Source: Bradyrhizobium sp. BTAi1
GTDB lineage: Bacteria; Pseudomonadota; Alphaproteobacteria; Rhizobiales; Xanthobacteraceae
Length of the DNA: 64,000 nt
Reading direction: 5' to 3'
Assembly: GCF_000015165.1 (NCBI RefSeq)
Contig: NC_009485.1
Location: 6,591,501-6,655,500, forward strand
The notes under the pieces were generated by a model that saw nothing but the letters and a program-made list of their open reading frames with translations, ran no database searches and was not told where the DNA came from. Positions 1 to 8,902 of the stretch are shown in pieces. A program made the position numbers and the translations under genes. Numbering within the stretch: position 1 is the first letter of the stretch; each line of letters begins with the position of its first letter.

Positions 1-1557
1 CCAATGCACGTCGCGCGCCTTGCGGGGCGCGTTCTTGCCGCCGAACGGGCTCTTGTCAGCCGCAGCCGCCTGCAGCGCCGGCATGATCTCCTTCACCGTG
101 TCCTGGCCGAAGCCGGTGCCGACGATGCCGACATAAGCGAGATGATCGTCCTGGGTGACGCCGACCATCAGCGAACGGAATTTGCCATTGGTGGTCTTCC
201 AGCCGCCAATGACGACCTCGTGGCCGGGCCGGGTCTTGGCCTTGGTCCAGCTCTCGGTTCGCCCGGAGTGATAGGCGGAGTCGAGCTTCTTCGAGACGAT
301 GCCTTCGAGCTTCAGCTTGCGCACGGACTCCAGCACCGCCTCGCCGTCGCTCTCGAAATGCTCGACATAACGAATGCGCGGCGTCTTGCCCTTGATGCTT
401 GCCTTCAAGAGCTTTGCAAGCCGCGCCTTGCGCTCGCGCAGCGGCTGACGGCGCAGGTCGAACTCGTCGACGAACATCAGGTCGAAGGCAAAGAAGATCA
501 ACTCATCGGTCTGGCCCGCAGAGATCGCCGCCTGCAGCGCCGAGAAATTCGGATTGCCGTCCTGCTCGAGCGCGACGATCTCGCCATCGATGATCGCGTC
601 GGGCAGCTTGCCGGCTTCCTCGGCAATGGCGCCGAACTTGGCGGTCCAGTCCAGGCCCTTGCGCGTCTTGAGGGTGGCCCTGCCGTCTTCGACCCTGATC
701 TGCACGCGGTAGCCGTCGAACTTGATCTCATGCGCCCAGCCCTCGCCGCTCGGCGGCTGCGCCACGGAGGTGCAGAGCTCGGGCGGGACGAAGTCCGGCA
801 GCGATGCCACGCTCCGCGGCGCGGCCTGTTTCGGCCGACCGGCGACCTTCGCCGGTTTGGATTTCGGCGCCAGCTTCCGCGCGGGCGAGGCCTTGCTGTC
901 GCTACGGTTGGAGTGCCACACCGCGTCGGCATTCATGCGCTTGGTCTTGCCGAGCATGAAGGGCTTGGGCGCCCTGCCCTTGCCGGCCGCGATCTGCGCC
1001 ATCGTGCGGCCCGACGCGACGGATCTATCGGCCTCCAGAATGTCGTTGGCCGCGCCCTCCCGGGCGAACTCGTCGCGATGCTTGATCAAGAGCCAGTTGG
1101 TACGCTTGCCGCCGGTGCGATCATTGCGCATCCGCACCAGCACCCAGCTGCCATGCAGCTTCTCGCCATCGAGGGTGAATTTCAGATCGCCCTTCTCGAA
1201 GCCGCGCTCGGGATCCTCGCTATCCCAATAGCCGCGATCCCACAGCATGACGGTGCCGCCGCCATATTCGCCTTCCGGAATCGTGCCTTCGAAATCGCCG
1301 TAGTCGAGCGGATGGTCCTCCACCTCGACCGCGAGCCGCTTGTCGTGCGGATCAAGCGATGGCCCCTTGGTCACGGCCCATGACTTGAAAACGCCGCCAA
1401 ATTCCAGCCGTAGGTCGTAATGCAGCCGCGTCGCATCATGCTTCTGGATCACAAAGCGAGGCCGCGGGGCGGGCGCGACCTTGGCGTCGCCGGACGGCTC
1501 TGCCGTTTTCTCGAAATCGCGCTTCTTGCGGTAGGTGGAAAGCTTCTTGAGCGCCAC
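1..1557 (-). CDS. ligD: ATP-dependent DNA ligase LigD, 3'-truncated by window edge
   Basis: Bacterial non-homologous end-joining ligase; 519 codons are visible and the C-terminal part (probably a polymerase domain) lies outside the window. The start is a GTG preceded by GAGG; no ATG fits. Residues about 25-150 form the 3'-phosphoesterase domain (FVIQKHDATRLHYDLRLE, then GTIPEGEYGGGTV). After a Lys/Ala/Pro-rich linker comes the adenylation domain with motif I EIKFDGYR (nucleotidyl lysine about residue 279) and the downstream ligase motif EGIVSKKLDSAYHSGR. Family knowledge: LigD is recruited by Ku to double-strand ends and gap-fills and seals them. The ku gene lies divergently about 760 bp away, as in many rhizobia. 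Identity is secure; the full domain order cannot be checked here. Confidence 0.95.
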   Translation of the reverse strand, partial: MALKKLSTYRKKRDFEKTAEPSGDAKVAPAPRPRFVIQKHDATRLHYDLRLEFGGVFKSWAVTKGPSLDPHDKRLAVEVEDHPLDYGDFEGTIPEGEYGGGTVMLWDRGYWDSEDPERGFEKGDLKFTLDGEKLHGSWVLVRMRNDRTGGKRTNWLLIKHRDEFAREGAANDILEADRSVASGRTMAQIAAGKGRAPKPFMLGKTKRMNADAVWHSNRSDSKASPARKLAPKSKPAKVAGRPKQAAPRSVASLPDFVPPELCTSVAQPPSGEGWAHEIKFDGYRVQIRVEDGRATLKTRKGLDWTAKFGAIAEEAGKLPDAIIDGEIVALEQDGNPNFSALQAAISAGQTDELIFFAFDLMFVDEFDLRRQPLRERKARLAKLLKASIKGKTPRIRYVEHFESDGEAVLESVRKLKLEGIVSKKLDSAYHSGRTESWTKAKTRPGHEVVIGGWKTTNGKFRSLMVGVTQDDHLAYVGIVGTGFGQDTVKEIMPALQAAAADKSPFGGKNAPRKARDVHW

Positions 1558-2320
1558 GATGATCCCTCGCGTTGAGCGGTAGCGTAGCAAAGCCGGCGGG
1601 GTCGTGGAACCGGCCGATCCGCATGATAACACCGGACAAAGTTCCGCGTTCCCAGCGCTCGACGAGCCCAGGTCTTGCTGCCGTCCGCCCTCTGTAGAAG
1701 CGAGAGGGTGCAGGGAAGGCCGGGTGCTGACCGCGGCCCATGGCCCGCCTGCAGAAAAAAAGCAGGCGGCAGTCACCACAGGTACGGCCACCAACCGGCC
1801 TTCCCTGCGCGATGGTGTTAACGCTTACTCCGCGATCTCCCCGGTGTCCGGCTTGTTAGCCACCGTCGCCCGCCCGCCTCGTCAGCGGCCCGGACTTGAC
1901 GCCAGCTTCGGGGCGCCAGGACCACGCGACTTCACGTCCGGGAGACAGCGCTCGTCCACGCTGATGCGCACGCTGCCGTCCCGTCCATCGCCTCCCGCAC
2001 TCCACGTATCGTGACGACGCGTACGCCCTCTGCATGAGGCGGGATGCGCGAAAACATCGATCTGATTTGCCCGACGACGCAAGCGTCGACAGCTGCGACA
2101 TAACAGCCCGACGGGCAAAGAGGGCCGCTCGGCACCTTCGGTGCCGCCATGCTGAGTGAGGCATCACCGCTCCCTCGGCACCGTCATGGCCGGGCACGAG
2201 GAGCAACAAATCAGCAGCGCTTCTGACGTGGCCCTCTCATTGCCGCAGCCATTCCTCGGAGGGAACCGCGATGGATGCTCGCCCGTTGCCGCCACGTCCT
2301 CATCGCTCACGGAGACCACG
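1558..2320. other. ligD-ku divergent intergenic region
   Basis: About 760 bp between the two divergent end-joining genes. It must hold both promoters. No convincing gene is seen: the open frames on either strand are short, Arg/Ser/Pro-rich and lack ribosome-binding sites. It contains a perfect 8-bp hairpin (1745-1769) with an A-rich loop. The part around 2040-2210 resembles degenerate intergenic sequence often seen in bradyrhizobia, which is a recollection rather than a search result. Confidence 0.5.
1745..1769. repeat. 8-bp perfect hairpin with A-rich loop
   Basis: CCGCCTGC, a nine-base A-rich loop, then GCAGGCGG. There is no T-tract after the stem, so it is not a classical terminator on either strand. 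Its role is unknown. Confidence 0.4.
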
Positions 2321-3202
2321 ATGGCCCCCCGCGCCTATTGGAAAGGCTCGCTCAAACTTTCGCTCGTCAGCTGTCCCGTCGTGCTCTATCCGGCGTCGAC
2401 CTCGGTGGAGAAGACGCGCTTTCACCTGATCAACCGCGAGACCGGCAACCGGCTGAAACAGCAGATGGTGGATGCCGAGACCGGCGACATCGTCGAGGGC
2501 GAGCAGAAGGGCCGCGGCTACGAGCTGGCCAAGGGCCAGTATGTCGAGATCGAGCCCGAGGAGCTGGAGGCGGTGCGGATCGAGAGCAACCACACCATCG
2601 ACATCGACAGCTTCGTGCCGCGCGAGGAGATCGACCAGCGCTATCTCAACCACCCCTATTACATCGCCCCTGACGGCAAGGCCGCGCTCGACGCTTTCGC
2701 CGTGATCCGCGACGCCATGAAGGACCGGGACCGCATCGCCCTGGCGCGCATCGTGCTGACGCATCGCGAGCACGTTATCGCTATCGAGCCGATGGGCAAG
2801 GGCCTGCTCGGCACCACCCTGCGTTTTCCCTATGAGCTGCGCGACGAAGCCGAGTTCTTCGACGACATCAAGTCGCCCCGGATCACCAAGGACATGATCG
2901 AACTGGCCAGCCACATCCTGCAGACCAAGGCGGCGCATTTCGACCCGTCGGAGTTCAAGGACCAGTATGAGACCGCGCTGAAGACGCTGGTAAAGCGCAA
3001 GGCCGCGGGCAAGCCGATCAAGCTGCCGGAGCCGGAGCAGCGCTCGGACAATGTCGTCAGCCTGATGGACGCGCTGAAGCAGAGTCTCAAGGGCAAGAGC
3101 GGCCCCAAGGGGACGCGCGCCCCAGCGCGGCGGCCGAGCCCGCAGCGCCGCGCCGCGAAGAAGGCGCATCGCTCGGCGGCGCGGCAGAGGAAGGCGGGGT
3201 GA
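2321..3202 (+). CDS. ku: Ku protein, non-homologous end joining
   Basis: Homodimeric DNA-end-binding protein that threads onto double-strand ends and recruits LigD. The start at MAPRAYWKGSLKLSLVSC is chosen because GGAGACC precedes it and this is the conserved Ku N-terminus; the frame is open further upstream but without a ribosome-binding site. The 293 residues match the usual bacterial Ku length: a beta-barrel core (residues about 10-250, with YELAKGQYVEIEPEELEAV and FVPREEIDQRYLNHPYYIAPDG) and a basic Lys/Arg/Ala-rich tail of about 35 residues, typical of rhizobial Ku and thought to aid DNA binding. The gene is divergent from ligD and directly followed by an insertion sequence. Confidence 0.95.
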   Translation: MAPRAYWKGSLKLSLVSCPVVLYPASTSVEKTRFHLINRETGNRLKQQMVDAETGDIVEGEQKGRGYELAKGQYVEIEPEELEAVRIESNHTIDIDSFVPREEIDQRYLNHPYYIAPDGKAALDAFAVIRDAMKDRDRIALARIVLTHREHVIAIEPMGKGLLGTTLRFPYELRDEAEFFDDIKSPRITKDMIELASHILQTKAAHFDPSEFKDQYETALKTLVKRKAAGKPIKLPEPEQRSDNVVSLMDALKQSLKGKSGPKGTRAPARRPSPQRRAAKKAHRSAARQRKAG

Positions 3203-3383
3203 CGAGGCTGACGAAGGCCGTAGATGGGGTAACGGGCCGACCACCCGAGCGGCACGCTCACTCCTGCGCTATTTGGGAGCGCGTTCGCGTGCCGCCCGGT
3301 TGGCGGAAAGGTGGTCGTCCCTCAAATTGATGGTGTTCAACGGAGTCGGGCAAGCCCGCTCCTCGCATCATTAGGGGACGACC

Positions 3384-4418
3384 ATGAACCACTATGCCGG
3401 AATTGACGTGTCTTTGAAATCCTCGGCGGTCTGCATTGTCGATGGGGCGGGCAAGATCGTTCGGGAAGCGGCAGTCGAGAGTGAGCCGGCAGTCTTGATC
3501 GGCTGGTTCAAGCAGTTCGGCATCGAGGTTGAGCGGATCGGTCTGGAGGCAGGGCCGCTGTCGCAATGGCTGTATGCGGCGATGCAGGAGGCGGGTCAGC
3601 GGGTCGAACTGCTGGAGACGCGGCACGTGCGTGACGCCTTCAGGGCGATGTCGGTGAAGTCCGACCGCAACGATGCAAGGGGTATTGCCCAGCTGATGCG
3701 GCTTGGCTGGTTCCGTCCGGTTCATTGCAAATCGATCGAGGCGCAGGAGATGCGTGCGGTTCTTACGGCACGCAAGCTGCTGCAATCGAAGCTGCACGAC
3801 GTCGAGAACTGTTTGCGCGGCGTGCTACGGGGCTTCGGCTTGAAGGTCGGCAAGACCACCGATCGCAGCTTCGCGACGCGAATCGAGGCGCTGGTGGCTG
3901 GCCATTCGGGACTGACGCTGGTCGTGCAGGCGCTGCTCGAGGCTCATACGGTGCTGCTGCGCGAGTTCAAGAAGCTGGACAAGCAGGTGCAACAGCTCGC
4001 GAAGGCGCATCCGCAGGCCAAGCTGTTGATGACCACGCCGGCCGTCGGCCCGATCGTCGCGCTGACCTACATGTTCGCAATCGACGACCCCAAGCGCTTC
4101 CGATCCTCCAAGGCGACAGGCGCGCATTTTGGCCTCACGCCGAGACGGTACCAGTCCGGCGAGACCGACTATAGCGGCCGCATCACGAAGGTCGGCGATG
4201 CGTCGGTGCGCGAGGCGCTCTATCAGGCGGCGCACATCATGCTGACCAAGCCGGTCAAGAACTGCTCACAGCTGAAGAGCTGGGCGATGCGGGTCGCCAG
4301 GCGCGCCGGCCCGCGCAAAGCCAAGGTGGCTCTGGCGCGCAAGCTTGCCGTGATCCTTCACCGCATGCTCGCCGACAACATGCCGTTCAACCCCGCGGCC
4401 AAGGCTGCCGCGACCTAG
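3384..4418 (+). CDS. IS110/IS1111-family transposase (DEDD recombinase)
   Basis: 344 residues, the normal family length, intact and preceded by a GGGGACGACC ribosome-binding site. The N-terminal RuvC-like half starts MNHYAGIDVSLKSSAVCIVD (catalytic Asp in GIDVS) and continues with RIGLEAGPLSQWLY (Glu) and VKSDRNDARGIAQLMRLGW (DxxD region). The C-terminal Transposase_20 half has LLMTTPAVGPIVALTY and a Ser-containing region around SSKATGAHFGLTPRRYQSGE. It catalyses excision and insertion of the element; in this family targeting depends on a structured RNA encoded in the element's long non-coding end. No frameshift is visible, so the element may be active. Confidence 0.93.
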   Translation: MNHYAGIDVSLKSSAVCIVDGAGKIVREAAVESEPAVLIGWFKQFGIEVERIGLEAGPLSQWLYAAMQEAGQRVELLETRHVRDAFRAMSVKSDRNDARGIAQLMRLGWFRPVHCKSIEAQEMRAVLTARKLLQSKLHDVENCLRGVLRGFGLKVGKTTDRSFATRIEALVAGHSGLTLVVQALLEAHTVLLREFKKLDKQVQQLAKAHPQAKLLMTTPAVGPIVALTYMFAIDDPKRFRSSKATGAHFGLTPRRYQSGETDYSGRITKVGDASVREALYQAAHIMLTKPVKNCSQLKSWAMRVARRAGPRKAKVALARKLAVILHRMLADNMPFNPAAKAAAT

Positions 4419-4659
4419 GGGAGCATCGATCGAGTTCTGGGCGGGCCACGACACCAGGCTCTCCCCGAGCAGGGTCCCTTCGCCGGGACGATGGATCCGG
4501 TCAGGCCGCCATCCGGGCAGTCGGTTCAAAACCACGCTCTCCGTAGATTGGCCGGCCGGTTCCCTCTTACGCAGCCCAACAGGTGGCGGCCATGCGCCGA
4601 CCCCGTACAGAAGCAAGGGCCCGGCGAGAGGACATGCAGAATTGGGATTGACAAACCAA
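4419..4659 (+). ncRNA. Candidate bridge/seek RNA region of the IS1111-type element
   Basis: About 240 bp of non-coding DNA between the transposase stop and the right subterminal repeat. Family knowledge: IS1111 members encode a guide RNA in the 3' non-coding end that specifies donor and target. The stretch is GC-rich and contains several potential stems, but I could not fold it. The assignment rests on position and element type. Confidence 0.35.
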
Positions 4660-4672
4660 GGCCCGTTACAGA

Positions 4673-4751
4673 AGCCCGGATGGGCGCAGCGATATCCGGG
4701 GTCTCACGAACTAGACCGTTGATCCCGGATATCGCTGCGCTCATCCGGGCT
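4673..4751. repeat. Large palindromic dispersed repeat
   Basis: A 28-bp arm (4673-4700, beginning AGCCCGGATGGGCGCAGC) and its complement (4724-4751) match at 27 of 28 positions around a 23-base loop. This is a REP-like palindrome of a kind that recurs between genes in Bradyrhizobium genomes. It begins immediately after the IS right end. Confidence 0.8.
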
Positions 4752-4778
4752 CCGCGATGCAACTCCACGCCTGCAGAT

Positions 4779-5053
4779 CGGGGCCTCATGGTTCGAGACG
4801 CGCCGTCTTGGGTCTCTATACCTTGGTAGCACGGGAGCTCGGCGCTCCTCACCATGAGGGTCTGAGCTCTCGCTGCGATCTCACCTCTTCTCACATCCAG
4901 GCTCGCAGCAGGCCCGCGGCCTCCCACAAGGAGGCTCGTCATGGTCATTGCAGCTGCGGTTTCGGAGCCGGACCCTCATGGTGAGGAGCGCCGCGCCTAT
5001 GAGATAATCCAGCGAACCGTGCCGAGGGCGGCGCGTCTCGAACCATGAGGCTC
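4779..5053. repeat. Pair of inverted repeat units flanking a spacer
   Basis: The left unit runs from CCTCATGGTTCGAGACGCGCC (about 4785) to CTCCTCACCATGAGGGTC (about 4862). The right unit mirrors it, from GACCCTCATGGTGAGGAGCG (about 4970) to GCGTCTCGAACCATGAGGC (about 5052). The outer arms are therefore reverse complements across about 110 bp of unrelated sequence. Each unit itself resembles a widely dispersed rhizobial palindrome. No gene is present in this stretch. Confidence 0.7.
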
Positions 5054-5058
5054 CGGTC

Positions 5059-5361
5059 TCAGCCCTTCTTCGATGAAGTCTTCTTCGTCGTTTTCCGGCT
5101 GGTCTTCTTCGCGGTCTTCTTGCGCGATGTCTTCGACGCCGTCTTGGCGGTCTTCTTCGCCGCCGACCGCGCGCTCTTCTCCGGCGGCACCTTCTTGCCT
5201 TCGCGGCGCGCCTCCGACAGGCCGATGGCGATCGCCTGCCTTCGGCTCTTCACCTTGCGGCCGGAGCCGCCGCTCTTCAACGTGCCGGCCTTGCGCTTCT
5301 TCATCGCGCGCTCGACGTCGCGGGACGCGCCCTTCGAATATTTGCCTGCTGTTCGTGCCAT
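5059..5361 (-). CDS. DUF6496-type small basic protein
   Basis: 100 residues. The start at MARTAGKYSKGASRDVERAM is chosen because AAGGAGACC precedes it. The N-terminal half carries the DUF6496 signature (KYSKGASRDVERAMKKRKAGTLKSG, then KSRRQAIAIGLSEARREGKKVP). The C-terminal half is a Lys/Thr/Ser/Ala low-complexity tail resembling histone H1-like or Ku-like basic tails. Function is unknown; strong positive charge suggests nucleic-acid binding, which is inference. It lies alone between a repeat cluster and the kdp operon. Confidence 0.8.
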   Translation of the reverse strand: MARTAGKYSKGASRDVERAMKKRKAGTLKSGGSGRKVKSRRQAIAIGLSEARREGKKVPPEKSARSAAKKTAKTASKTSRKKTAKKTSRKTTKKTSSKKG

Positions 5362-5445
5362 GATGATGGTCTCCTTGTGACAGCACAGCAATCAACACAC
5401 GCGGCGAAGGTTCCGATATCGCGGAACAGCCGGCAGGAAGAGTTG

Positions 5446-6135
5446 CTAATCCGGCGCGCGCAGGCGATAGCCGATGCCGGTCTCGGTCAGCACGAATTGC
5501 GGCCGCTCGGGATCGGCCTCGATCTTCTGACGCAGCTGGCGCACATAGACGCGGAGATATTGGGCGTCAGTCAGCTCATCCCAGAGCTCCTTGAGCAGGA
5601 AGCGATGCGTCAGCACCTTGCCGGCATGCTGCACCAGCACGCGCAGCAGATCATATTCCTTCGGCGACAGCTTGATCTCGCGCTCGCCGACCTTGACGAT
5701 GCGGCGGACGAGGTCGACCGAGAGATCACCCGTGCGAAACACCGGGCGCTCGCCCTGCACCTGCAACTGATGCCGCAGAGCCGCGCGCAGCCGCGCCAGC
5801 AGCTCCTCCATGCCGAACGGCTTGGTGATGTAGTCGTCTGCGCCGAGATCCAGCGCCTTCACCTTCCCCGCCTCGTCGCCGCGGCTCGACAGCACCACGA
5901 TCGGAATGCTCTCGTTGCGCGACCGGATGGTGCGCAGGAGTTCGTGGCCGTCGATGTCGGGCAGGCCGAGATCGAGGATGATCAAAGCCGGCCCCTCGGC
6001 GAGCTTTTCGAGCGCGACCTTGCCGCTCGGGGCCTCCAGGATCTCGTAGCCCTGCGTCGCCAGTCCCATCCGCAAGAGCTTGCGGATCGGCGGCTCGTCG
6101 TCGATGGCCAGCACCTTGATGGGAGCGCCTGTCAT
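5446..6135 (-). CDS. kdpE: Response regulator KdpE
   Basis: OmpR/PhoB-family regulator of the kdp operon, 229 residues. Receiver domain at residues 1-120 with acidic pocket IDDEPP, phosphoacceptor Asp55 (LIILDLGLPD) and the KPF Lys near residue 106; winged-helix domain from about 130 (SPKEYDLLRVLVQHAGKVLTHRFLLKELW). The start overlaps the kdpD stop as ATGA, indicating translational coupling. It is phosphorylated by KdpD under potassium limitation and activates transcription upstream of kdpF. Confidence 0.95.
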   Translation of the reverse strand: MTGAPIKVLAIDDEPPIRKLLRMGLATQGYEILEAPSGKVALEKLAEGPALIILDLGLPDIDGHELLRTIRSRNESIPIVVLSSRGDEAGKVKALDLGADDYITKPFGMEELLARLRAALRHQLQVQGERPVFRTGDLSVDLVRRIVKVGEREIKLSPKEYDLLRVLVQHAGKVLTHRFLLKELWDELTDAQYLRVYVRQLRQKIEADPERPQFVLTETGIGYRLRAPD

Positions 6136-8849
6136 GCGGCCGTATCCAGCGGTTTGGCCTGCGCCGGCACCGGCAGGCGGATGGTGAGGATCGCGCCGCG
6201 CCGATCGGTGCGGTTGCCGGCGAAGATGCGGCCATGCATCGCCTCGATGAAGCCACGCGAGATCGCAAGCCCCAGCCCCGTCCCGGGGCGCACCTGGTCG
6301 CCCTTCTGCACCCGATAGAACTTGTCGAACACGTGCTCGATCTCGGCGGCGGGAATGCCGTCGCCTTCGTCACGGACGTCCAGCACGACCCAGTTGCCAT
6401 CGCGCGCAGCACGGATCGCAATCGACGTGTCGGCAGGCGCATATTTTGCGGCGTTGTCGAGCAGATTGAACAGGACCTGCTCGAACAGCACCGCATCGAC
6501 CTCGACCATCGGCAGATCAGCGGCCAGATCGAGCGACACCCGGTGACCGGCAAGGATCTTGCTCGCGCGCCGTAGCGCGCTGCCGACAATTTCGCTGAGA
6601 TCGTGCAGGGCGGTGTTCGGCTTGATCGCGCCAGATTCGAGCTTGGTCATGTCGAGCAGGTTGGCGATGAAGCGGTTGAGCCGCTCGGATTCATCGATCA
6701 CGGTCGCGAGCAGATCGAGCTTCTCCCGGTCCGACAGCCGGGTCGCGAGATCGCGCATCGTCGAGGCGGCGCCGAGCACGGAGGCGAGCGGCGTCTTCAG
6801 ATCATGGGAGATCGAGGTCAGCAGCGCCGAGCGCAACCGGTCCTGCTCCATCGTGCGCTTGACCTTGTCCATGTCCTCGACCAGCAGCACGCGCTCGATC
6901 GCGAGCGCGCCCTGGTCGACCAGCGCGTCGAGCAGCCGGCGCTGATCGGGCGTCAGCAGCGGGCCGGTGCGGTCGTCATCGATGCCGATGACCCCGATCG
7001 AACCGCGCCCGGTGCGCATCGGCAGGAACAGGCGCTTGGCGCCGGGCAGCGTGTCGGAGCCGCGGCCGGCGACGCGGTCGTTGCTCCAGGCCCAGCTGGC
7101 CGCGGCGAGGTCGGCGTCGTCGAGCTGATCCTCCGGCGGATAGCCGGCCATCACGGTGAGCTTGCCGTCCTGTGGCAGCAGCAGCACGACCCGGACCTTC
7201 AACATCAAAGCCGCCTGATAGGCAGTCGCCCACAACACGTCGTCGAGCGTCGCCGTGCCTGCCAGCTTGCGGCTGAACGCGTAGAGCTGTTCGGTGGTGC
7301 GGATGCGCTGGGTCGCCGTGTCAGCCTGCACGCGCACCCGGGCTGCGACGTTGGACACCAGCAGCGCGATCAACATGAAGAAGAAGAACGCCGCCACGTT
7401 GGTCGGATCGGTGATCGTGAACGTATAGAGCGGCGGCAGAAAGAAGAAATTGTAGCACAGCGAGGCGACGACGCTCGCCAGCAGCGACGGCCACAGGCCG
7501 TAGCGCGCGGCGACGCCGACCACCGCGGTGAGGAAGACGAGGTCGACATTCTCGATGCCGAAGAACGGCTGGATCAGTTCGGCGAGGCCGAGGCCCGCCG
7601 CCGTGATCAGCAGCGCCATCACATAGGGCTTTGGCCGCATCGGCTCGCTGCGAGCGCGCATCTGGACGGACGGGCTCGCGAGCTCGGTCGACTCCTCGCC
7701 GGGAATGACGTGAATACTGATGTTGCCGGCACGTCGCACCAGATCATGCACCACCGATCCCCTGATGATCTCGAACAGGCGCGAGCGCTGCGACTTGCCG
7801 ATGATGATCTGGGTGACGTTGTTGGCCTGCGCGAAGCCGATGAGATCGTCGGCGATGCGGCGGCCGACGCCGGGGATCGTCAGCGCCTCGCCGCCCAGCG
7901 TCTCGGCCAGCCGCAGCGTATCGGCGAGGCGATCACGCTGCTTGTCCGAGAGCTGGAGGTTGCGCCGCGTCTCGATCGTGACCGCGGTCCACGGAGCATG
8001 GACGCGATCGGCGAGCCGCTTGGTGTAGCGCACCAGGCCGGCGGCACGCGGATCCTCGGAGACGCAGACGAGGATGCGCTCGCCCGCCGCCCAGGGTCCG
8101 GCGATGGCGTTCGCCTGCATATGGTTGAGCAGCTGCTCGTCGACGCGCTCGGCGGTCCGGCGCAGCGCCAGCTCACGCAACGCGGTCAGGTTGCCGGGCG
8201 AGAAATAATGCTCCAGCGCGCGCTCGGCCTGTTTGGGCACATAGACCTTGCCCTCCTTCAGCCGCTGGATCAGATCGTCGGGCGTGAGGTCGATCAACTC
8301 GATCGCATCGGCGCGGTCGAGGATCGAATCGGGCACGGTCTCGCGCACCCGCACATGGGTGATCTGCGCGACGACGTCGTTGAGGCTCTCGATGTGCTGG
8401 ACGTTGACGGCGGTGTAGACGTCGACGCCGTGCGACAGCAGTTCCTCGACGTCGAGATAGCGCTTCGGATGCCGGCTGCCGGCGGCGTTGGTATGGGCCA
8501 GCTCGTCGACGATCGCGAGCTTCGGCCGCCGCGCGATCACGGCGTCCAGGTCCATCTCCTCGATGACCTGGTCCCTGTAGACGATGCGCTTGCGGGGGAT
8601 CACTTCGAGGCCACGCACCAGCGCCTCGGTCTCGGCGCGGCCATGGGTCTCGACAAAGCCGATGACGACGTCGATGCCGGCCTTCAGCTTGGCATGCGCG
8701 CTCGACAGCATCTCATAGGTCTTGCCGACGCCGGGGGCGGCGCCGACGAAAATCTTGAGCTTGCCGGCAGGACTGTCCTCCCGCCGGGCTGCTTCGAGCA
8801 GGGCTTCCGGCGAGGGACGTTGGTCAGGATCGCGGCGTTGACTGGCCAT
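6132..8849 (-). CDS. kdpD: Sensor histidine kinase KdpD
   Basis: 905 residues, full length. The N-terminal KdpD domain has a Walker A motif (GAAPGVGKTY, Lys43) and the DELAHTN Walker B region. A universal-stress-protein-like domain follows (about 250-375). Four closely spaced membrane helices lie around residues 405-500 (PYVMALLITAAGLGLAELI to AAFFFFMLIALLVSNVA). A GAF-like domain comes next, then the HisKA box (SISHDLKTPLASVLGAAS) and HATPase domain (N-box FNLLDNAAKYAP, DEGDGIP, GTGLGLAISRGF). It senses potassium limitation at the inner membrane and signals to KdpE. A long open frame on the opposite strand is a high-GC shadow. Confidence 0.96.
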   Translation of the reverse strand: MASQRRDPDQRPSPEALLEAARREDSPAGKLKIFVGAAPGVGKTYEMLSSAHAKLKAGIDVVIGFVETHGRAETEALVRGLEVIPRKRIVYRDQVIEEMDLDAVIARRPKLAIVDELAHTNAAGSRHPKRYLDVEELLSHGVDVYTAVNVQHIESLNDVVAQITHVRVRETVPDSILDRADAIELIDLTPDDLIQRLKEGKVYVPKQAERALEHYFSPGNLTALRELALRRTAERVDEQLLNHMQANAIAGPWAAGERILVCVSEDPRAAGLVRYTKRLADRVHAPWTAVTIETRRNLQLSDKQRDRLADTLRLAETLGGEALTIPGVGRRIADDLIGFAQANNVTQIIIGKSQRSRLFEIIRGSVVHDLVRRAGNISIHVIPGEESTELASPSVQMRARSEPMRPKPYVMALLITAAGLGLAELIQPFFGIENVDLVFLTAVVGVAARYGLWPSLLASVVASLCYNFFFLPPLYTFTITDPTNVAAFFFFMLIALLVSNVAARVRVQADTATQRIRTTEQLYAFSRKLAGTATLDDVLWATAYQAALMLKVRVVLLLPQDGKLTVMAGYPPEDQLDDADLAAASWAWSNDRVAGRGSDTLPGAKRLFLPMRTGRGSIGVIGIDDDRTGPLLTPDQRRLLDALVDQGALAIERVLLVEDMDKVKRTMEQDRLRSALLTSISHDLKTPLASVLGAASTMRDLATRLSDREKLDLLATVIDESERLNRFIANLLDMTKLESGAIKPNTALHDLSEIVGSALRRASKILAGHRVSLDLAADLPMVEVDAVLFEQVLFNLLDNAAKYAPADTSIAIRAARDGNWVVLDVRDEGDGIPAAEIEHVFDKFYRVQKGDQVRPGTGLGLAISRGFIEAMHGRIFAGNRTDRRGAILTIRLPVPAQAKPLDTAA

Positions 8850-8902
8850 GCGGCATTATAAGCGGAGAGACCTCGGCGCCAAGGCCGAGGCCCGCGCGGA
8901 CC

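Larger units (their letters stand above)
3229..4669 (+). mobile_element. IS1111/IS110-type insertion sequence
   Basis: About 1.44 kb with a DEDD-type recombinase gene inside. GTAACGGGCC at 3229-3238 and its exact reverse complement at 4660-4669 form a 10-bp inverted pair around the gene. Short subterminal inverted repeats are typical of the IS1111 subgroup of IS110. Elements of this family usually make no target duplication, so the exact outer ends are uncertain by several bases. The 5' non-coding end is about 145 bp and the 3' end about 250 bp; the long 3' end also fits IS1111. Confidence 0.7.

Noticed and set aside
4..1383. 459-codon plus-strand frame opposite ligD
   Set aside because: The minus strand encodes clear LigD motifs across the same span; this frame is its shadow.
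6603..8861. 752-codon open frame on the plus strand opposite kdpD
   Set aside because: High-GC antisense shadow: Arg/Asp/Gln/His-rich composition, no ribosome-binding site, and kdpD on the other strand has full domain structure.
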